From NCBI GenBank assembly GCA_035048815.1, contig JAUCBN010000036.1, forward strand, positions 6,706,001-6,770,000: DNA of 64,000 nucleotides, written 5' to 3'. The stretch is from Abelmoschus esculentus. Taxonomy: Eukaryota > Streptophyta > Magnoliopsida > Malvales > Malvaceae. Position numbers and translations under genes: made by a program. Below the pieces are notes generated by a model. It saw only the letters and a list, made by a program, of their open reading frames with translations. It ran no database searches and was not told where the DNA came from. Of this stretch, positions 59,004-64,000 are shown one piece after another. Position 1 is the stretch's first letter. Every line of letters starts with the position of its first letter.

Positions 59004-59532
59004 GTTGGAATCCATTGAATTCAATTAACAAAAGATTTTGTTTTTTTATGTCAAAAACCCTCACCCGGCGCCACCACCGTCATTTTCTGTACCATCACCT
59101 CCCCCCCCCCCCCCTTTTTCCTTATAATCTCTCTCTCCAATTAGATGAGTTGTATTGTATCCTGTTTGTCATCTCCTCCTTTGCTACGTTTCCAGATTTC
59201 AACACTCTTATCACTCGTCCTTTCTCTCTCTGGAATTGCCATTTTATTTTTCTGCTTTGCCAGATTACAGAATACACTGTGCTTGTTTCTCAATCCAAAC
59301 ACCCACAATCTTTCTCTCCTTTGCCTTTTTATTTTTCTTAATCATAGTGTTTATATATCTGCTATCAGAGGCTTCTCTTTTACCAGTGGAACTGCGGTTT
59401 GGGTTTCGTGCGATGGGAGGTCAAGTCACTTGACTCAAGTGTCCGAAATCCAAATATTTTCCATTTATCGAAGGAAGAGACCGAGTTCTTCTGAGTTGGG
59501 TTGTTCTTGGATTTTTGTTGCTGTACTGAGTT
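59004..59532 (+). promoter_or_regulatory. CESA proximal promoter and 5' untranslated region
   Basis: The 529 bases before the start codon contain a run of 14 C (59101-59114), then CT-rich sequence that looks like a plant 5' leader. A weak TATA-like TTATAATC lies near 59123. The transcription start and any leader intron cannot be fixed from sequence alone. Confidence 0.4.
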
Positions 59533-62500
59533 ATGGATACCGGTGGTCGACTCATTGCTGGTTCTCACAACAGAAATGAGTTTGTCTTGATAAATGCTGA
59601 TGAAAATGCAAGAGTAAGACATTCCAAATCTCACTCAAAAATATAAATCTATCAGCTTTCTTGGCCCTTTTTTTTGTTAATTTAACGAATCCTATATGCT
59701 TGTTTTACTGCTTTACGAGATAGGTTCGATCCTCTTTTCTTTTTTGTGTGTATTCCTAAAAATGTGTAAAGTGGATCTTTTTTTACTTTACTTTATCTGG
59801 GTTTAACTAGAAATGTAACAGTTTTTTAAGGTAAAATTTACACGATTTAGTACCTTTGTCTTTCTATTTTGAGCGCTACTTTCTCTAATGTTGTCATTTA
59901 CTTTTCTGGGTTTCTTCTGTAGGATGAAAACGTTGACTTGTTCTATCTATTGTTACTTGATTTATAAACATTTTCCAGAAAAAATGGTCAATATTTGTTG
60001 ATTCGGGTGAAGGACAGTTTTCTTTTTTCTTGTTAAATGTACAATTTCTGGTTTTATTAGGTGTGGCCAAGATTTATCTTTTGCATTTAAGATTTTGGTG
60101 TTCCTTTTGTATAGATTCTGGAAATTTTGGAACCATTTGGAAGAAAAGAATAAGATTTTATTTCTGGTGTAAATGTTGTCCATGCCAAATTTCGGATTCC
60201 TCTGAAATATCCAAATCCTTTGGAATTGACCAATGGATGTTGTGATTTTTTTCTAAATGCTGAGCTCTGCACCCTTTGGTAATATTGATACAAATATTTA
60301 ATGAAATAGCTAATAACTTTTTAATCTCTTTTTCAGGATCTGTATGCATGTATGGTTTAAGCCATTGTAAAACATGCTAACTAATTCCTGTCTTCTTATC
60401 CTCATGTTAATTAATTATGTGCCTTGTTTCTAAGTAAATGGAAATGAAGTTATTAGTTCTCAAAAAAAAAAAAAAAAGATAAAGAAATTATTATTTTTGA
60501 TCGGTAACTGGTTAGTTTCTACTACTTTCAACTATTTTTGAGATTCACCGAGAACTATTATACTTCAAGGCTGTGGAAGAAGAACATTTGTCAGTTATCT
60601 TAATATTGCTGGATTTGTTGTTACACTTGATTGTTTATAAGTATTGATGGCATTCCCTTTATGATTGTGTTTTTTACCAGATAAAGTCCGTGAAAGAATT
60701 GAGTGGCCAAACATGTCAGATTTGTGGAGATGAGATTGAGATTACAGTAGACGGGGAGCTCTTTGTTGCATGCAACGAATGTGCTTTCCCAGTTTGCCGA
60801 ACCTGCTATGAATATGAGAGAAGAGAGGGAAACCAGGCTTGCCCTCAGTGCAAAACTCGATACAAGAGAATCAAAGGTCAGATTTTTACAGAAAGTATTG
60901 GTCTGCATTGGCAACCAAGAACTAGTTACCATTGTCCTTGACCAATAATGTAAACTGCAGGCAGTCCTAGAGTTGAAGGCGATGAAGAAGAAGATGACAT
61001 AGATGATCTGGACAATGAGTTTGACTATGGCACTTTGGATCCACAACAAGTTACAGAGGCTATGCTAACAGCACGCCTTAACATTGGCCGTGATTCCCTC
61101 CTTAATGTTTCTGGAATGCCTGCACACTCAGAACTAGATTCTTCTCCTCCTAGCTCTCAAATTCCTCTCTTGACCTATGGTGAGGAGGTTAGTCTCTCGT
61201 CTAATCCCTCAATTCTTTCGAATTTCCATATTATGGATGTGGTGTTTTTACACTGTACTGCACAGGTAATAGTTGCATTATGAGAGTGCTTGTGTTGTTG
61301 TAGGGTTTGGATATTTCTGCTGATCATCATGCTCTCATTGTATCCTCGTCTATGGCTCATGGAAATAAAGTTCATCCAATGAGTTATGCTGATCCATCCG
61401 TACCCTGTAAGTCATTGTCTTGTTTGCCATCAATTCTAAATAAATCCTCTCTAGTTTTGAACCTTAGCATTTACATTGCTGTAGTACAACCTAGACCGAT
61501 TGTTCCTAAGAAAGATGTAGCAGTATATGGTTATGGAAGTGTCTCATGGAAGGATCGGATGGAGGAGTGGAAGAAAAAGCAGAATGACAAACTTCAGGTT
61601 GTTAAGCATGAAGGAGGGAGTGATGGTGGAAACTTTGATGGAGATGAGCTAGATGCTGACTTGCCAATGTGAGTGGCTGTTCACAGTATATGGTTTTAAT
61701 TTGCTACTAGACTAGTATCTACGGACATTTACAGTTTTAGCGCAGACTTTTCATTTCCCCTGGAATTCTGCAGCATGGTATCCTTTGTTTCTGTGATTTA
61801 TTGCTTTGTCATTTAAAAAATGGCTTGTCTTTTCAGGATGGATGAAGGCAGGCAACCACTTTCAAGGAAGCTACCGATTCCTTCAAGCAAGATAAATCCA
61901 TACAGATTGATTATCATCCTTCGTCTTGCAATTCTTTGCCTCTTTTTTCACTATAGACTTTTACACCCAGTCAAAGATGCTTATGGCTTGTGGTTGACTT
62001 CTGTAATTTGTGAAATATGGTTTGCCGTTTCATGGATTCTGGATCAATTCCCAAAATGGTGCCCTATAGAGCGTGAAACATACCTTGATCGACTGTCTTT
62101 GAGGTTTGTGGTGTTGCCTACTGCTTTCTATGTTTGATGTGTTATGATTATGTGACATGAATTTAGATTTCACATAAATGTTTAATTTTACTTCATTCTA
62201 TTTTGAATATGATGTTACTTTCTTTGCTAATTTTACCTTTATGCACAGGTATGAAAAAGAAGGGAAATCATCTGAATTAGCTAGTATCGATGTTTTTGTG
62301 AGTACAGTGGATCCAATGAAAGAACCTCCACTGATCACAGCAAACACTGTTTTGTCCATCCTCGCTGTTGATTATCCGGTTGATAAAGTTGCATGCTATG
62401 TATCAGATGATGGTGCTGCCATGCTCACATTTGAGGCTCTCTCTGAGACATCTGAGTTTGCTAGGAAATGGGTTCCTTTCTGTAAAAAATTCAATATTGA

Positions 62501-64000
62501 GCCCCGTGCTCCAGAGTGGTATTTTTCTCAGAAGATAGACTATCTAAAAGACAAAGTCCATCCAACATTTGTCAGGGAAAGGCGAGCAATGAAGGTGTGT
62601 GATTTCTTGTTATGCATTCTAACTTGTGTTCTGTTTCATTTATTTTGTATTTTGAGTTCTAAAAACATGTGGTTTCTAAGTTCTCACTAATCTGTGGTTG
62701 TATTTAGTAACTATTGTTTTTGCTCTTGATCGCATATGATCACGCAGAGAGAGTATGAAGAATTTAAAGTTAGGATTAATGGATTAGTTGCTGCAGCCCA
62801 GAAGGTCCCGGAGGATGGTTGGACGATGCAGGATGGAACTCCTTGGCCTGGAAACTGTGTTCGTGACCATCCGGGAATGATTCAGGTGAGACGGTGTTGC
62901 ATCTGACTTGCTGTAGTGAACAGTGGAACACAACACCATTGATGGTTGCTTGGGAAATTGTTTTTTTTTAATTTTATTGGTGATGTGTCAAAGTAGCTCA
63001 TAAATCTTCTTTGATTCCTTTTGCGTGCAGGTTTTCCTAGGTCATACAGGTGTTTGCGATGAGGAGGGAAATGAGTTACCTCGCCTAGTTTATGTTTCTC
63101 GTGAGAAGAGGCCAGGGTTTGAACATCATAAAAAGGCTGGGGCCATGAATGCTTTGGTAAGGAACAGGTTCATGTTTCATACTCTTTTAGCAGTGAACAC
63201 TTAACATGGTTTCAAACTTCTGAATTTTCATTTTTGTACTGAAGATACGAGTCTCGGCTGTTCTCTCAAATGCTCCTTATCTTCTGAACGTCGACTGTGA
63301 TCACTACATTAACAATAGCAAAGCACTTAGAGAAGCTATGTGTTTCATGATGGATCCAACATCAGGAAAAAAAGTTTGTTATGTACAGTTTCCTCAAAGA
63401 TTTGATGGAATTGATCGACATGATAGATACTCAAATCGGAATGTTGTGTTCTTTGATGTAAGCTTATTTCATTTCTTACCTGCTAGTTTCCTGCCCTTTC
63501 TTTCACCTTTCAAAACCTAATTCCGTAAACCTAAACCAGATCAACATGAAAGGATTAGATGGTATACAAGGACCAATATATGTTGGAACAGGGTGCGTTT
63601 TCAGAAGGCAGGCACTTTATGGTTATGATGCACCAGCTACCAAGAAGCCTCCTGGCAAGACCTGCAATTGTTTGCCAAAATGGTGCTGCTGTTTCTGCTG
63701 TTTTTCTAGAAAGAACAAGAAAACGAAGCAAAAGAAGTCGACAAAGAAATCTAAGCAAAGGGAGGCTTCAAAGCAGATACACGCACTTGAAAACATTGAA
63801 GGAGTTTCAGGTAAGGGTTTACTTACGATGGGGTAACTGAGAGTTCCATTATTCTAACTACAGTTCAATAGTGTGTTTTAATATACCATTTTAAACCAGA
63901 AATCTTTGTGCCGCTGTCAGAGTCAAACTCTCAGAAGTCATCTGAGACGTCACAAATGAAACTGGAGAAGAAATTTGGTCAGTCTCCTGTTTTCGTGGCT
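59533..64000 (+). CDS. CESA6: Cellulose synthase catalytic subunit, CESA6-like (5' part, 12 exons, runs off the window)
   Basis: The product is a membrane glycosyltransferase of the plasma-membrane cellulose synthase complex that polymerises UDP-glucose into beta-1,4-glucan. The start MDTGGRLIAGSHNRNEFVLI is typical of the CESA2/5/6/9 primary-wall clade. GT-AG exons keep phase: 59533-59613, 60681-60876, 60961-61187, 61304-61406, 61485-61668, 61837-62103, 62249-62594, 62748-62885, 63031-63156, 63245-63457, 63540-63810 and 63900-64000, giving 751 codons. The N-terminal RING-type zinc finger has Cys 39, 42, 58, 61, 66, 69, 81 and 84. Two transmembrane helices lie at about 286-335. SDDG is at 405-408 and DCD at 573-575. 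The Cys- and Lys-rich class-specific region starts in exon 11. The TED and QVLRW motifs lie beyond the window. Residue 339 is Cys in KWCPIERE, where the family has Tyr. The exon 12 acceptor could instead be at 63921. No stop or frameshift is seen. Which CESA6-clade member it is cannot be decided. Confidence 0.95.

Noticed and set aside
59101..59114. Poly-C run as a regulatory element of CESA
   Set aside because: A homopolymer is prone to assembly and sequencing error. I see nothing further to support a function.
60690..60941. CESA exon 2 read on into the following intron as a separate zinc-finger protein
   Set aside because: The frame passes a clear GT donor at 60877, and the next exon restores the conserved CESA sequence in phase.
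60621..61049. A 142-codon open frame antisense to CESA exons 2 and 3
   Set aside because: It is the complement of conserved coding sequence and lacks any recognised domain.

Overview
The window is a piece of a plant nuclear genome, almost certainly a dicot. Three things show this: a spliced cellulose synthase (CESA) gene with GT-AG introns at the right end, tRNA-Asp-primed Ty3/gypsy retrotransposons of the Athila type, and very AT-rich intergenic DNA with hAT-like and foldback DNA transposons. The sequence does not identify the species.

Layout. Positions 1-42784 are one stack of nested LTR retrotransposons. The outermost is element E (minus, its 3' LTR cut by the window start, LTR family 3). 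Element C sits inside E (472-36039, minus, LTR family 2, target duplication GGTGT). Three insertions lie inside C: element B (2384-17849, minus, family 1, duplication AGTAT), element D (18586-27989, plus, family 1, duplication TGGGT) and a 2.5-kb solo LTR of another lineage (28317-30800, duplication TCAAC). Element A (3923-11160, plus, family 1, duplication TGTGY) lies inside B. A truncated family-2 element F (37318 to about 40276) also lies inside E. The nesting gives a relative age order: E, then C, then B, D and the solo LTR, then A. Positions 42785-59000 are AT-rich DNA without intact genes. They hold a cluster of short palindromes, two nested foldback elements, a decayed family-2 element G (48607-51763), a small hAT-type element with an exact 8-bp duplication, a broken hAT transposase and an LTR-like fragment. 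From 59533 to the window end lie the first 751 codons of a primary-wall-type (CESA6-like) cellulose synthase in 12 exons, with a MITE-like inverted repeat about 0.5 kb upstream of its ATG.

How the parts relate. Only D carries reverse transcriptase, RNase H and integrase, all broken by stops. A, B and C have gag-protease, but where pol would be they carry a different gene (ORF2). ORF2 has a domain resembling the 'putative plant transposon protein' annotations, a Gln/Pro-rich tail and a basic cluster, and in B and C it has its own TATA box. A, B and C are therefore likely non-autonomous partners moved by D-like elements. All share a tRNA-Asp primer site and a hairpin just upstream of the polypurine tract. 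A-D also carry three tandem hairpins in the 3' untranslated region whose stems covary, and several carry a second hairpin-plus-polypurine module.

The most unusual signals are (1) the covarying triple hairpins, (2) short family-specific palindromes of the form TGC-N4-GCA scattered through LTR, coding and untranslated sequence, (3) the exchange of pol for the ORF2 cassette, with a conserved internal promoter, and (4) a 33-bp microhomology deletion that removes the gag zinc knuckle in five of the six elements where that region can be read. No database search was possible. Family names rest on recognised motifs.
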